64,000 bases of DNA from Isoetes taiwanensis (GCA_021234155.1 JAJEKV010000008.1:16964006-17028005), one strand, 5' to 3'; shown: positions 1 through 13,270, counted from the first letter of the stretch. Numbers and translations are program-made. The notes: generated by a model not told the origin, from the letters alone.

Positions 1-127
1 TGTGACTCTTAATGTAATAAAGTTAATGATTCCTTCCACCATGACTTAAGTCTCTTGTAGATATGAAAGCAAGATAATTGTGTTGCACTGCTGGACCATG
101 AAAATAAATTCATGAACTATATACAAA

Positions 128-178
128 AGAATAGAATAGAATAGAATAGAATAGTTTTTTTAACGTCCACGGAGACCA
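128..178 (-). repeat. Very short LINE 3' end with (AGAAT)n tail
   Basis: Five AGAAT units (128-154), a short T-run, then CGTCCACGGAGACCA at 164-178. The reverse complement of this combination is the last ~15 bp plus (ATTCT)n tail of the LINE ending at 4968. Identity stops after about 15 bp of element sequence, so this is either an extremely 5'-truncated insertion of the same LINE family or a remnant left after deletion. Confidence 0.6.
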
Positions 179-2459
179 TAGACATATTTACCTCTGCAAA
201 GGTGCTTTTGAAACATAGAAGAACCCTGGTATCATAGTTCTCATTTAGAAAACAGAGATTCTAATGGAGCTAAAGAATTTCAAATAGCTATTTAGATTGT
301 TTGCTCGGAGCATAAAGGTCATTCAACCATTTTTCTTCTTTCTGTAGGGAAAGGGCATGAAAGTTCAGACCTTATTTAAGTGGCATTATATTTAAGTGGT
401 TCAAAATAAGAGTACGCGCTTGAATACAACTTGGAGTGCTAACATCAGAGAAACTAAAATGATAATCACAAAGAAATTTAGGGAAGCCATGAAGCAAAAC
501 TAGCAACATTTGGCCCTCTTATACAACAGCCTGACGCGTGAGGAAAACCAGTGAAATTTTAGGCCCTCCATCTGAGAAATAGTCAGGGCCTTTCTGGATC
601 GCTTAAATAAAGCATTCTTACAATTGAGTAGATGCTTTGCATTGGCAAAGCTAGTCAAATTGAAGACTAACATATATGCATTTTTTTATCTCAACAGGCT
701 TGTAGCAACATACAACAACATGCCCTTTGGGGCTTTGGAACAAGATGGGGCCTCCACATGTAACATATTGGAAGCTGTGATATTGTCTTATGTGCCTTGC
801 TGAAATATGAGATAGGCTGGAGCTTTAACTTCTTGCGGAAACCATTTATCAATCCCCCCCCCAACAAAACATCAGGTCATTGAATCAACTACTTGGTAAG
901 GTAGTTGCAACGGAGAACAATAATAAACGCGCGCATAGAAGGGGATAGAAATTTTGTCTCAACAGTTATCTTAGATCATAATGAAATTTCTTCTTTATAT
1001 CCAGTTATATTGATAAAAAATAACCAAGCTTTAGATGATATGTGGCTTATCGCTTTCTCCAGCGCTTTGGTTCAACTATCTAATATCTTAAAATATTGGC
1101 AAACCAGAAACTCAAATGAGTTTACATCCTTCAATAAGTGATGAAAGACGTCTACAAAACTTGCCACAAGCAATCAAAACTTGCAAAATTTTAAAAACTT
1201 GCTTCGATATGTAATGTGCTAATATGTACTTACATCCATGCATAACTTCCAAATAGCAATCTCAAACTATTAATTATGGCATGTCTCTCTATGAATCTTT
1301 GTAATGGCCTTTCCAGTGAACTACAACAGTTGTGCTAGATCTCTGTTATCAACACATAAGTACACAGACAAGAAATTAGAACACAAAGCAACATTAATTT
1401 TACCATGAATTGAAAGCAATAGCATGCTTTTCCTACACCAATCATCCATTTGACAGTCTATAGAAGTCCAAAGACTTCAACTTTTTATCACTGATCCTTT
1501 CATTTTTATTTGATGCTTAGCCTGAATGCCATGGGCTTAACTATAGACATGCTTTTGTATAAGCCTATTTGTGACTTTTTTAATGCTTTACTAGCGTCAA
1601 TTAGACATCTGGAAGAAGCAAATAACCCAAAAGTTTAGGCATTGGATGTGTTGATCCATTATACAGAGCGCCCACTGAGTCACTGCTAGTCATAGCAGTC
1701 AATGGTCTAATGGTAGCATGCAAGAATTGCATATGGATATAGCAACATATAAAGAAAAAATGAAAGAGAGACACTGAAGCAAGGAACTCCACAACTATTG
1801 TAAATAACTATACTCGATGCCAATATCCTGTTTAGGCTTTTTTGCATGATTTTGAAGCCAAATCTGGAGCAGATATGATGCTTGCAACCTGTGGCAAACT
1901 ATTTTTATATCAAATCCATGGAATATTCTATCTCAAACTTCAAAGCAAGCTCCACTTCCGTGTTTTCTAAAATGCAATAATTACATCTTGCCTTCTCTCT
2001 AAGGGCTGCTACCATTCACAAGTGTATCCTTTACATAGAAGGAGTTACCTAAAGAGCCAACATTTAAACAAGATGGTTGACAATACGTTGGCAAATCTTT
2101 TATAAAAAAGAACATCTATGAAGCTAAAAAAACATTTTGTTCACTGATATCCATTTGAAAACTAGAATATTTTGGTGTTGGACCTCTCAAAAAATTACCC
2201 TTTTCAAAAGAGTAATGGTTATAAAAATGCTTTTATAAGTAAAATACTTCTAGCAATAGATGGCTTAGCCTTAGCCTCGGGTAAGGAAAGTAATACCACT
2301 GAGGCTTAGTTCTCCGAGGAACCAAATGGTGAGGATTGAATAAATGTTAGTTGCAATAAAAGAATCCTATGATAAGGCAAAGTGGAATAGACTCGTATGT
2401 AATCTCTGTAAATAGTGCTTGAATATATGCCTTCTAAATATTAATAGGTAAATCTTCCT
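179..2459. other. Stretch without recognisable gene
   Basis: AT-rich sequence with no long reading frame, no domain I recognise and no obvious repeat pair. A 78-codon open frame at 905-1141 has no ATG start and no recognisable motif. Confidence 0.5.
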
Positions 2460-4968
2460 CCGGAGAGACCGGCTCTCGACGATCCATCCGTGGGCTGCAA
2501 CCACCTTCCCCCACAATCACTGGTTCGATGATCTAATGTCGGAGCTGAAACGATGGCTCCGCCAAGTCGGACCCCACCATTCACCATGACCCGTCAGTCC
2601 AATACCACCTCCTTCCTCAAGACCAAGAAAGCTGTGTACCTTAAGTGAGCACCAAAGAATGATGTTTGGTCTTCTAGACCGCCACCCTAGGGCCTTCGGA
2701 GAAAGGTCTTGAGTAAGCCCCTCCGCGACAAACCTTACGTGAAATATTACCCCTAACAATGGGTGAGATACTTGCGGCAGCCTTGTATGACCCAATGGGA
2801 AGCCCAGGGCACCGCATACCCCGCAGAGTGCCTAGCTAGCGGTCATTCTTGAAGGGATGTCATAATGGGCACCTGCAACGCCTCGCTAACGGGAAGGCGT
2901 GATTTGGATGGTATGCGGCAGAGCTTCTCAAGTGGGCGGGCCCCAATGGTGCTTGGTTCTCTCACAAAGACTCTTCAACAGGGGGCATTGCAAGAAGGCT
3001 TCCCCCGACTGGACTACCCGTAGAGTTGTGCCCATATACAAAGCGGGGGACCCCACGGCCCGACCAACTATCGCACCATTATGGTGGGGGCCTAAATCTT
3101 TTGCCAAGTTGCTTGCGGGATTCTTGAGCGCATTGACACTTTGGGCGAGGGATGGAGAAGTCTTGGGCTCGCCTGCGCCAGTGGGGCTTCCCTCCCGCAT
3201 TCTACTATTGACCATATCTTCACTCTGCGAACACTCATAGAGGATAGCGGGAATCGGCCTTGAGAATAAATGACCGTTGCTTTGTGGATTCCGCAAAGGC
3301 TTTTGACCGCACGCCTCTGATAAGTTGTGGGACGATTGAGGCAGACTAGGGACCCCGCCGACTTGCGAAATGCCATATACGCATTCATAATGGAGGCTTG
3401 CTCCTGGTCGCCTCACACCGCCGGGGAGCCCGCTGTTAGTAGCATTGGGGTGCGTCAGTCTGCCCTATCCCCGACGCTTCGGCTTTGTACATTGACCAAA
3501 ATTTAGAAGAATGGCTAGCCGAGCACGGGAGGCGCCATTGATGCACCACATAATCCGCAACTCATATATGCCGATGATGTTGACCTGCTTTCGCATATAC
3601 CCCGGAGGACATGCAACGCCACCGGATGCTTTGGACACTTTCGCCAATTCACCGACATGAGAGTTAACTTGGCCAAGACAAGGGTGTCACTGGTCCCATC
3701 ATCCCTAAGACCACGCCTTCCCTCATTCACTTACCGTAAGCGGTGTAGTGGAGGTGGCTCGATCTTATAAGTATTTGGGCATTGAGTTTTCTACTACCAC
3801 ACACCGGGATGCATCCATCGTTTCTACGGGTCACCGCAGTCGGAAAGCCCCGTGATGCAATGCAAAACAACAAATACAAGGCGAAGTCAGATGCATGGGG
3901 TCACCAGGCACACTTGTTCGTGGCCTTGGTTGAACCGGGTCCTCCTCTATGGGGCGTATGTGGGGGGGCCGGTGATATCCCTCACCACTTGGAACGATCT
4001 AGAGCAGTACGTAAGGCTTTCTTGGCCCGCACCGGGAGTGAAATCCACGGTCCCATATCGAGATCTTGCTCCAAGAGACAGGCTTCCTTCCATTACGGAG
4101 GGCTGCTACTGAACGTCACATTATTTACTTCCGGAAGGTGGTGGCTATGGATGAAGCCCGCTGCCCAACCTTACTTTGGCAAAGGCGATGGGCCCCGGCA
4201 AATGACTCAAAGCCTGCTGGAAAGACAAGCAAGCCCGGTGGTTCTCGCTATGGAATGTGCAGCACACGTGTGGACCAAAGTGCATACACCGAAGGAACGC
4301 TTGCCTTGAAGCAAGATTTGATGCTTGCTTCATGGCCAAGCTTTGGGATGCTGAGGGCCCTCACATGTCAAGGTGGCAAATTATCGACAAAGAAGTTAAT
4401 CCCATACTCACGAGGGGCCCACACCACTACATTGTGCACCCATCTACCCATGAAAAGCGCAGGGTGATTGCTTCCATTCGCGACAGTGCACACCACCTCC
4501 GCATTGAGACAGGGGAGATGGATTCGAGCCGCGCGGAGGACAGAGTCCGTCGATCTTTGCCAGCCAACAGGCTTATTGAGGATGAAAGTCACGCCTCCTG
4601 CTTTGTCCGTTTGAGCACATATCGCCCTCGGTGATGTCGGTTAGTTGTGCCCCATCGCCTTGCATGAGCTACTTAGCACGGCCTCTGTAGGCTTGTTGGG
4701 ATCGATACCTCCTGAGGTAATGGATACGCCGGACTCGCTTATGCCCCCGTCCGACATTAACCTCACCATTGCACTTGTGATTATGTATATAACGGCAAGA
4801 TGTCAAAGATCCTTATTGCTACTAAGGTTTTTCCCCTTAACCCTTGGGCGGGGGGTTTTAATCTCGTAGTAATATCGCTTTCTTTGCTCTCTTTTGTACT
4901 TGGGTCCCATAGGCCAGTTGGTCTCCGTGGACGATAAAATCATATTCTATTCTATTCTATTCTATTCT
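2460..4968 (+). mobile_element. Decayed LINE (non-LTR retrotransposon), RT and C-terminal region, pentanucleotide tail
   Basis: A frameshifted LINE open reading frame runs along the plus strand. Recognisable pieces, in order: the RT start with WTTRRVVPIYKAGDPT (about 3011-3055), a piece resembling the 'AKLLAG' helix (3100-3120), the catalytic YADD box with LIYADDVDLLSH (3561-3596), and thumb/C-terminal segments (3840-4640) that change frame many times. An endonuclease domain is not recognisable. The element ends in an (ATTCT)n microsatellite at 4943-4968, in the manner of LINEs that reverse transcribe onto a short 3' repeat. The region is clearly more GC-rich than its surroundings. At least six frame changes make it non-functional. 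Its 5' boundary is uncertain; 2460 is where GC-rich, LINE-like sequence starts. Confidence 0.8.
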
Positions 4969-6619
4969 TATCCAATCGAAGTAACAGTCACAATCCTAGA
5001 GTGCACCAGTTGAGAAAATATTATGGAAGTTGTCTTTGTTTCAATAGGTATAAAGAAATGTATCAATTGATAGGAGACCTATTGCTACCCAAGCTAAATA
5101 TCTATAGCAACAAGAACGTTGATGACTAAATATCCATGATGTGAATCTAAGAAAGCCCTCAAAAACCTTGGAGATAACTTACCTCAAGCAATAAGGTTGA
5201 TGCTGTCTGTCATCCATAAGACATGTTCTTCTGTTTCTGAAGGGTCTGTAGCGCATAATAAATTTTTTAAACCTTTTGGTAGTAGTCTGTCCTATGAATA
5301 GGTCAAGATTTCTCTAAGTAATTTTCTATCATGATGACTTGGGACAATGCCTCAACACATGTTTGCTTGATTAGAAAGACTGGCAATATTTGTTGCATGT
5401 ACCCAAAATCGCTAGGCCATATTTGTCCATAGCTACTCCATATAATTTTCTGCTATAGATGAGATAAAGGAATGCTCTCAGTGTAAATACATTGGCAAAT
5501 GTTTTTTTTTTCAAAATTTTGATTGTTGGAAAAAGTTTTTAATAAAAAAAAAAATTATTATTTTTTTGGATGGACCATTGGTTTTAAGGACCTTATCTTT
5601 TGCTGCAATTCGTGGTCCATCCCTTCCCCATGCATTTGGGGTGGTTGTTTGCAGCAGTCTCACAAACAGGGAGCCGAAGTTGGAGCTCCTAGCTATGGCC
5701 ATGATTTGCATTCCAGAGGAGCCTAGGCACTTTCTTTTCAGAGTTGATAGTCATAGTTCCATTTTGTGAAAAAACATTGGAGATGATGTGTTTTTGGGTT
5801 TTGGAGAAAAAAACAAAACAAAAAACAAAACGGGGCTGCGCTTTGTATTGTTTTTTTTTCTTTCTTTTTTTTTTGGGAAAGTGTATGTGATTCGTGCTAT
5901 ATTTAATAGTTTATATGGTACTCATGAAATTACTCATGTTTTTTGAATTTTTATTTTCTTCCAAACTAAAAATACAACATCTCCCATAACACACCAAAAC
6001 AATTTAAAATATATATTATATATTTATATCTCTACCAAAATTTTATTCGATTTCTGCGCCACAAATTTCAAACTCAAACATTGACGTAAAAGCATAAGAT
6101 ATAGCTGCCAAAATACGGGGAAATCTTTTTCATGGGCTTTTTTATTTGGGCACTCTGGGCTTTTTTTAGATTAAGATAAGATTTTATCTGCACGCTTGTA
6201 ATTGAAACCAAGCATACAAACAGCCCCAAACTAGCTACCTTATCTTAACATGAAATTTGACATTTCAAGAATGTATTTACCCGTTGAATTTAGTGTCAAA
6301 TGCATGCCTATAGCTTCTATTATCATAAGAAAACGAGTTTGACAAACAGAATGGTAGACACCATAAGTGAAATAACATAAACAACAAAATATAGAGTCAA
6401 AAGTATGCACTCTATGCTATTTGTGCCTCATCATCTACAAATTTGCATTTTTTTCTTTTTTTGTCCTTCAAATGTATAGGAATCATGTACGTGGACATAT
6501 ATCGAGCTTCACTTTCTGCATATACTGGTAGTTTAAACGTGCTGCATAAGAATTAGATGTATTAGTAAATATGTCGATGCATAAAAAGATCAAAAGCTTA
6601 ATAGCAAAGTATGAAACTG
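4969..6619. other. Stretch without recognisable gene
   Basis: AT-rich sequence. The overlapping open frames at 5511-5769 are on both strands and have no recognisable motif. Several A- and T-homopolymers (5514-5560, 5810-5876). Confidence 0.45.
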
Positions 6620-8653
6620 AAAAACTCACGGACTAGTCCAAGGGTTCGCCCACATCCCGAATGGAACATTCTCAATATCGCCTTCATCTCCACTCTCATC
6701 CGATTTGTCAAAATTAATAGAAGGAGCCCCCCAACGCGCAGCAAGCAAGCCTGTTGAACCAACACTTCATCCTTCTCGGTTCCAAAGTAATGAACACCTT
6801 TTACGCCAAGATGCTTCCATCATAGAGCCGATTATCAAAGAAACAAGTCCAATGCAAAGCCACCCGTCACACAAAAGAATGAAGTATAAATTCCATCACT
6901 TTTGTTGATTTTTCCAAGCCATATCTTGATTGTTTGCATCATGCAATCGCAACCACCTATCTTTTTTCAGCTAGCACATTGAAAAGAACATTGTTGTTTT
7001 GGTTCAATTCCCTCATGGAATACACCATCAATTTATCTTCCCAACATCAACTCCAATCCTGGTGTAGACAATGAAATAGTAACAACTATTCTCAAAAACT
7101 CCAAAGGCATCACGAGTTACCTCACATGGATTTTTCTGCACCATGAAGTACATGCGTTGCCTTTCAAGATTGCGCTTTCTTTGCAAAAAGATCCAAAATC
7201 TTCAATTGCTTAATACCGCAAAAGCATACCACAAATCCAGAATCATCAACACAAAGTGTGGCTATAGTGAAAGCATCATCAATAACCTGTTTGCTACATA
7301 AGTTCCATTCAGGAACTACCAAGTGACCCATCGTAGGTTTTTCATTTGTCGGGAAGTCCAATAATACGACATCGGCTCCCCAATTTCTGTCCACTTTGTT
7401 TCTCCTGTATGTACGTTTTTCCATTGCCACTTTCCTTCCAAATTCTCTAATGGACTTAAATATGGACTCTTGAGTAGAGTTCATTGTGGCAGCAATGTCC
7501 GAAACATCAGCAAAAATCAATGACAGAGAAACATTAGCATACCTTCGTTCAACTTGTTGGATACCACAATCCTCATTTTCCTGGATTTGTGTCTCCTCTG
7601 CACTAGAACCGTGATCCATGGAAGTAGTCTCACTCACAATGTTCTTCTTAACTTCTTTTTTTGAATCTCTTGGTAATGCAAGCTTTCTTCGCCTTTTGAC
7701 GCGAAGATTACCATCATCCACAAAGATCAATATCAACATCAATCTGGCGACAACCTACCATCACCATCTCTTTAAACAACGCTCCCTCTTCTTCTGGAAA
7801 TTTGCCTGCCGGGAAATCAATCCACCAAGGACAATTACGAATTTCCCATTCAGATAAACCTCCTTTCCTGTCATGATTTCCTTTGGTCGAGTACATAGAG
7901 ATCTCCTCATATTGCGTAAGGAATGGCAATGCATCAATATATTTCTTCTCGAGGCAATACTTGAAATACCTTAAAAGTGAACGAACAATTTTAATGGATA
8001 TTTCTACATGTATTTTAGTGAGGGTTTAAATCCTCTGCATATATATGTAAAAATCATTTACCTATAGCGACTCGTTCAAGCCTTCAATTTCATAGGCATC
8101 TTCTACTTTTTCTTTGTGCAAGACATATTCTTCTCGTAAGCTTTAAACATATCACTCCCTGTTCTTCACCTTAAATTGTCTTAACCACATCCGCAAATCA
8201 TCTCCCCGTGGTTGACTTTAATGCCCTCATCTAACACAATTGCATCAAAAAGTTTCCTCGTGACTTGGTTAGAAGAGTTTCCAACCATGTCTCCTTTTTA
8301 ATCCATTCATGGAAATCCCTATCATTGGCTGGAATATTGTAATCATGAATAATAGGCGTACCGGATGTCATCCAAGTCAGCCAACGATCCCTTGTGAAGT
8401 TTGGTACTTTGTCTTTTGTCATGCCATACAACTTTTCAACTGTCAAATTTATGTACTTATTTTCCAACTCCCTGCTAGTGACCAAATTTACCCAATTTGT
8501 TCCCAAATCTGGATTCACAATTGCCAAGTACTTACCCATTTTTGTGACCCACTTTTTTTTTATCTCTTTTTCTGCTTTTGCTCTTGCTTCTTCTAGACCG
8601 TAACTTCCAGAATACTTGGAAGTGGCTTCCTCAATTTCTCTCTCTATTTTGGA

Positions 8654-8742
8654 CTGCATATATAGAGCAAAACCGAAATGTTAAAAAGAATAACGAACAA
8701 ACAACACAATGTTCATAACATGTACATTTCAAGTTAAGGTAC
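8654..8742 (-). other. Intron (89 bp) in the methylase-like gene
   Basis: Donor CAG^GTACCT and acceptor TATGCAG^TCC. Removing it joins two open frames in phase 0 and eliminates the stop codon that follows the donor. Confidence 0.7.
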
Positions 8743-8947
8743 CTGATAGAGAATACATGCTAAAATGTAACGTGTATAAGGATACCATGGTTCGCCATTC
8801 AGAGTCTTGACTTCTTGCACTCTACTACATTTCAATTCTTCCACTGGAATACTAGAAGTAAAGTTGGTCAAGTTAGAGTTTGTCATCCTGTACACCCCAT
8901 AGAGAATATCTTTAAGTGTAGTCCTCACTATACCAGTTTCATTCAAC

Positions 8948-9045
8948 CTTCACATAAACATCAGACAGTTTTTAGTAGAACATATAGAGCATACAAGACT
9001 AGCATAGAAATAATGCAATAGAATAGAATAGAATAGAATACATAC
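8948..9045 (-). other. Intron (98 bp) in the methylase-like gene
   Basis: Donor AATGA^GTATGT, acceptor GTGAAG^GTTGAATG. Removing it completes a Glu codon and joins ...KRINE to LNETG... in frame. The donor end contains the (TATTC)n tract 9018-9040 on this strand. Confidence 0.7.
9018..9040. repeat. (AATAG)n pentanucleotide microsatellite
   Basis: About 4.5 units of the same pentanucleotide that ends the LINE at 4968 and the fragment at 128, here without attached LINE sequence and inside an intron. Confidence 0.7.
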
Positions 9046-9760
9046 TCATTAATTCTCTTCATTGCCCGGATGAGTGCAGACTCTTTTTCTTGATCAATTT
9101 GCACAAATGAAGCTTGCACGTAGAAGTGCATCTCTCTCACTAATGAATATCTTATCTCGAATCTCCTCGCATCCATGCATCGGTCACGATGATTCACATC
9201 CCAAAGATAAGAACATCTTGCCACGAAGATCACTCCAATCTTCATTTGTTGGGCAGGTTGGGCCTCAAATATCTCATTCTCTTCTTGCCAATATTGATCC
9301 CATCCGGCCTTTATTGTATCCGTGACATGACAAAATCCACCCATTGTTGTCGTTATCGATAAAAAGAAACCACCTTTTTCCATCACATATCCGTCGCGCG
9401 CAATGTCTCTCTCTCGTGAGCCTTTGCTTCTTTTGCTTACAATCCTCACGGCTTGATTTAACATGATCCTACATAATGGAATCAAAGGGGGTGGAGTCTT
9501 GCGCACTATCCTCAGTTCTTTCAATGTTTCTGAAATCATTTGTACCGTGAAACTCTTTGGAAACTCTATGGCATCATCATCATTATCCTTTCTCTTTCGT
9601 TTGGAAGATTTGCCATTAGTAGCCTTCACTTTTTTACACCTTCCACCAGTATCATCAGATCTTGTACATCATCTAATTCATCTGCTGGTGGAACCATGGG
9701 CTGGCAGCAATTGACCTGGAATGTATATTGCTTGTCATATCCAGCTTGAGGTAGTAGCAT

Positions 9761-12159
9761 ATATTTAAAGTCCAAGAGAAACATGTTTTTGAATCAAGGC
9801 ATCAAGCAACAAACACATTTATATCACACAAATCTGAGAACCGTTGTTTGAATCCTTGCAGCTATTGCTAGTTTACTTTTTTCAGATTTGAAGATGGAGC
9901 TTCTGAAATCATAAGGATGTGCCGAAAAACTAAAGAGCAAGCAATCGACTAGCATGTTGGAACCGACTGCTATTGATGATTCATGTATAATAATAGGAAT
10001 AGGAAAAGAACAATTTTGAAGAAGAGCGTCTAAAATTTTAGTATGTTCTCGGAGTTTTGCTAACCGTAGATCTAGAAATTAAATGATCTAACAACGTTAA
10101 ATTTAGGTGGTGTGGCATGCCAGATGGATAGCCTAGGATTGCAAGAATTGTTGTAAGGGGGTTAAGCAAGCCAGCTAAAAAACAAAAGAGGGATAAAAAA
10201 TAGATTTGAAGTGATAGGCAGAGAGATGTGGCCAATCTCCCTCTCCATCTCCCCCAATAATGAATTTGCCTATCTACCCCCGATTCCTTCCTCCAATTTC
10301 TCCCCCACATTTAGCATAGGTTTGGGTTCTTTGCCCCTCTCTTGATCTTGTAGCAGTTATCAAAAATCGAAATAAAGTCCTTATATACGCTAACTCCTTT
10401 CTTGCTACAGGCATATGGGATTATGGGATATTTTGAGCTTCAATTATTTTTTCCATGGTTCATACCAAGAAAAGGCTTCAATGGACAAATTTAGCTTTTC
10501 AATGATTCATCCTCGAATCAACTTAGCCATCAAAGCACAGACCCAAATCAACATGATTATGATAAATTTCAACTAATTAGACCCTTTCTTGCCATGAAAT
10601 CGGCGGCAGGCGGCCGCCCATCTCGTGCAGAAGATTTTTCCTTCCCTGCTGCTGGAAGAGTGGTCGATGCTTGGCCACTGGCTCTTCATTGCTGTTGTCT
10701 CTTTGCAGAGTAAAGAGTAGAGGGCTATGCAAGTTTTTAGTCTTGTGGTAATAGAGGTTGTTTGGAGCTCGCCTTAGCTACTGAAGAAGCTCTTCAGCCC
10801 AAGATTACGGTTAGAGAAGCTCACTCACCTTTTCTTCTGCGATTAGACCGGAATGGGAAGCCATGGAAATCTCAATCAGTGTGGTATGCCTTTCTCCCTT
10901 TCTTGATGTGTGTTCTTAGTCAGGTCAGATCATTCAGTCGAGGTTATCTTTGATCCGTTGTAGCTTTGTAGAAGGTCGCACTCACGTGGTCAAGAAGGAA
11001 AGCTGCGCACTTATCGCACTTCGCACTCAAGGTACCATGATTTGGTTCTCATTTTGGGAAAGGTATGTCAAAGATCATCAGTTGGTTGAGTTTTTTTCTA
11101 TTCGAAACATGAAGGACATTTTCTTTCTTTCAAGTTCATGTGTTATTACATTGGGAATTAGTTGGGGCAAATGTGAGCTTAGATTGTGGCAGTCTGGTTA
11201 CTTGTGTTCACTGCTGCACCAGTGTTAGCTTTTGGATATGTCAGGATTCTATTTGCTACAGACAGGGTACAGCAAGAGGAGGTCATTTGGATTTATTTAG
11301 CCGGCATCTAAGGACACTTTTTTTGCAGGGGCTTACCTGATCGTGAGTAGAGTTGGGATGTAGTAAGTTTTCTTGTTATTGAGTAGTCCCCTTTGTGTGA
11401 AATCATTCGGAGTCACTTAAGGGTGCACAAAGAAGACACCTTAAGCATGGTAAACTTTAGCCCGAGCAATGCTTATTGTTGTGGAGAGCTTTGGTGACTT
11501 GTGCCAGCCCAGTTTTGTTCATGATTAGCCATGATTGTTGCTGATTTTAGCACCTTTGCAGCTTGGAGGGAGGTCTCTTCCTTTATGTTGGCCCGCTTCC
11601 ATCTCACCGGAAGGAGATGATGTGGAATTTAGTGAAAGCATAGTGATCGGTGATCGAGAAATTAGGAGATCTAGTTGTCACTTGGTGCAGGAGGATTGAG
11701 TGACATATAAGAGTTCAAGGGAGACGTAAACTTCAGCAGAAAATGGGAGCAAGTACAAGAGATGTGGACCACCCATTTGGGGAGGGCCTTAGAGATGACA
11801 TATGCATTTGGAGAAGAAGGCGAGGTCTTTATGCTTTAATACTTCTTGGAAAAGCGTAGCTGGCCTCCCTGTAGTACCTTGATGCATGTGGGATTGCAGG
11901 TCCAAGTTAACGCGCGGAAGGAAGCCTCTTTGTACTTGTTTCCATCTACTTGAATCTTCGGGGTGGAGCTTTAGGTGGTGTCTTGTCTTCAGTCTGTCAC
12001 AAGATTTCCTGCTTCAAATGGTTGCCTTGGAGTTATGCTATTTTTTTCGCTCACGATCCTGGGGTTATAGTGCGACTACTCTATCTCGATCCATTAAGGG
12101 ATCATTACATGGTTAAATGCTTTCTATCTGGTGACCAAGTGCTTATATACTTCCTATCT
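9761..12159. other. Stretch without recognisable gene, possible LINE 3' region
   Basis: No convincing gene. A short GC-rich patch lies at 10600-10640. Open frames at 10762-11340 and 11886-12230 have no motif I recognise. Because the stretch runs into a poly(A) tract at 12229 it may be the 3' part of a retroposed element. Confidence 0.35.
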
Positions 12160-12247
12160 GGCCTATTGTGGAGCCCACAAGAAGGTCGTGTACCATTTTT
12201 TATATCAATCAAAAAATTTCTTACCCTCAAAAAAAAAAAAAAAAAAA
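12160..12247 (+). mobile_element. Retroposon 3' end with poly(A) tail
   Basis: A short T/A-rich end with a TATATCAATC signal-like stretch is followed by 19 consecutive A residues (12229-12247). This is the form of an L1-type or SINE-type 3' end. The body of the element cannot be assigned. Confidence 0.45.
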
Positions 12248-12718
12248 TCGTTTATAAGTAGAAAAATTCAAAGTTCATGGACCTCATGCACATTTATGAC
12301 AAATATTTCGACACCTTTTGTGATCAAGATTGAGTTCATGCATCATCCAGTGATCTCTCAATACCTTTGAAATATCCTTCTTTAATCAAATCCTTGCCTT
12401 TTTGAAGATTTTTTCACGACTTTTATTACTTTAGTATTGAATGAACATGGTGACTCATGATGACGATTCCTTTTGAAATTCCATTTTTCATGAAGATTTC
12501 TCTATTTTACAAAATGTTTTCATGAAGATCTAGTTTTTACCCTAAGTATTCATCCAATCTCTGTTTTTTTCAGATGTCCCTCTTCCTAGACTGATTTGGA
12601 GCATATCCACAGTTTATCAATGTTAAAAATGTCGTTCCAAACTCGAGATCCATTTTCAAACTCCCTATTCCTTTTTTTTTTAAGAACGTGTTTTACTTCA
12701 TATTATACACTCAAAATA

Positions 12719-13270
12719 TTACAAAATACTTCCAGAAGTAAGAAATGTCCCTGAAGCATCAATCACTTTTAGATGATCACTCCATATTGGAATTTTAATA
12801 CGATCAGGCCAATTGGAGATCTGAAAGCAATTATACAACTTCTTACAATTTCTTGATGCACCACCGAGAAGAAATACGCTTATCATAAAAAGACCTTTCT
12901 TCGCCGCCTTCCATACACTCCATATTAGCCAAGACTTTGCCATGTGAAATGCAATCCTTTTAGACGCAGCCCAATCCATTTGGATAAATACCCAAAAGAA
13001 AGTGCCGACTATCCAAAGATACTCCAAAAGAGAATGCAGCCAGGGACCTAAGACTACTCAGCTCTGCACACAAATATAAACCATGCTCCAATGTTTCAAT
13101 GCACCGCTCACACATTGGGCAAAGTGGGCTTACTCCCTACTTAAAAGCGATGAACCATCTCATTAACTCTCAAAGAGCGATGAATCACCTGCCAAAGTAC
13201 AACATTTAGCTTTGGAGGATTATATTTAGACCAAACAAGGTTCCAGATGGATTGCCATTGAGAAGGCAAA
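12719..13270 (-). pseudogene. LINE C-terminal zinc-binding domain (zf-RVT type), frameshifted
   Basis: Minus-strand pieces read WNLVWSKYNPPKLNVVLWQ and VIHRSLRVNEMVHRF (13240-13150), then after a frame change CPMCERCIETLEHGLYLC (about 13118-13065), then a C-terminal stretch with HMAKSWLIWSVWK (12900-12950). The W..W-x-K..W start and the C-x2-C...H-x4-C cluster are typical of the zf-RVT domain that ends many plant LINE proteins. A sister fragment lies at 43050-43200 on the other strand. Confidence 0.65.

Larger units (their letters stand above)
6620..9760 (-). pseudogene. Multi-exon gene with C-terminal N4/N6 DNA-methylase-like region, frameshifted
   Basis: Coding signal runs continuously on the minus strand. 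The N-terminal exon (about 9760-9046) has a basic KRKRK tract followed by acidic residues. GT-AG introns at 8948-9045 and 8654-8742 join exons in perfect frame, giving INE|LNETG and LYQ|SKIER. Exon 8653-8062 carries a charged helical stretch and RWLTWMTSG; a 5-A run at 8247-8251 breaks the frame once. A further intron (about 7972-8061) leads to the region 7971-7160. There, ADVVLLDFPTN (near 7349-7380) followed by a strand-helix pattern resembles motif IV (DPPY) of beta-class amino-methyltransferases. Downstream, GGFALDLFLGS-like pieces (near 6850, split over two frames) resemble motif I (FxGxG), the order expected for that class. The acidic C-terminus ends near 6625. At least five frame breaks; DPPY reads DFPT, so activity is doubtful. 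The family is not identified; the methylase reading is an inference. The open frame could also belong to a transposon. Confidence 0.5.

Noticed and set aside
2928-3416. 162-codon minus-strand frame as a gene
   Set aside because: It is the antisense shadow of the GC-rich LINE RT region; the LINE motifs (GDPT, YADD) read on the plus strand.
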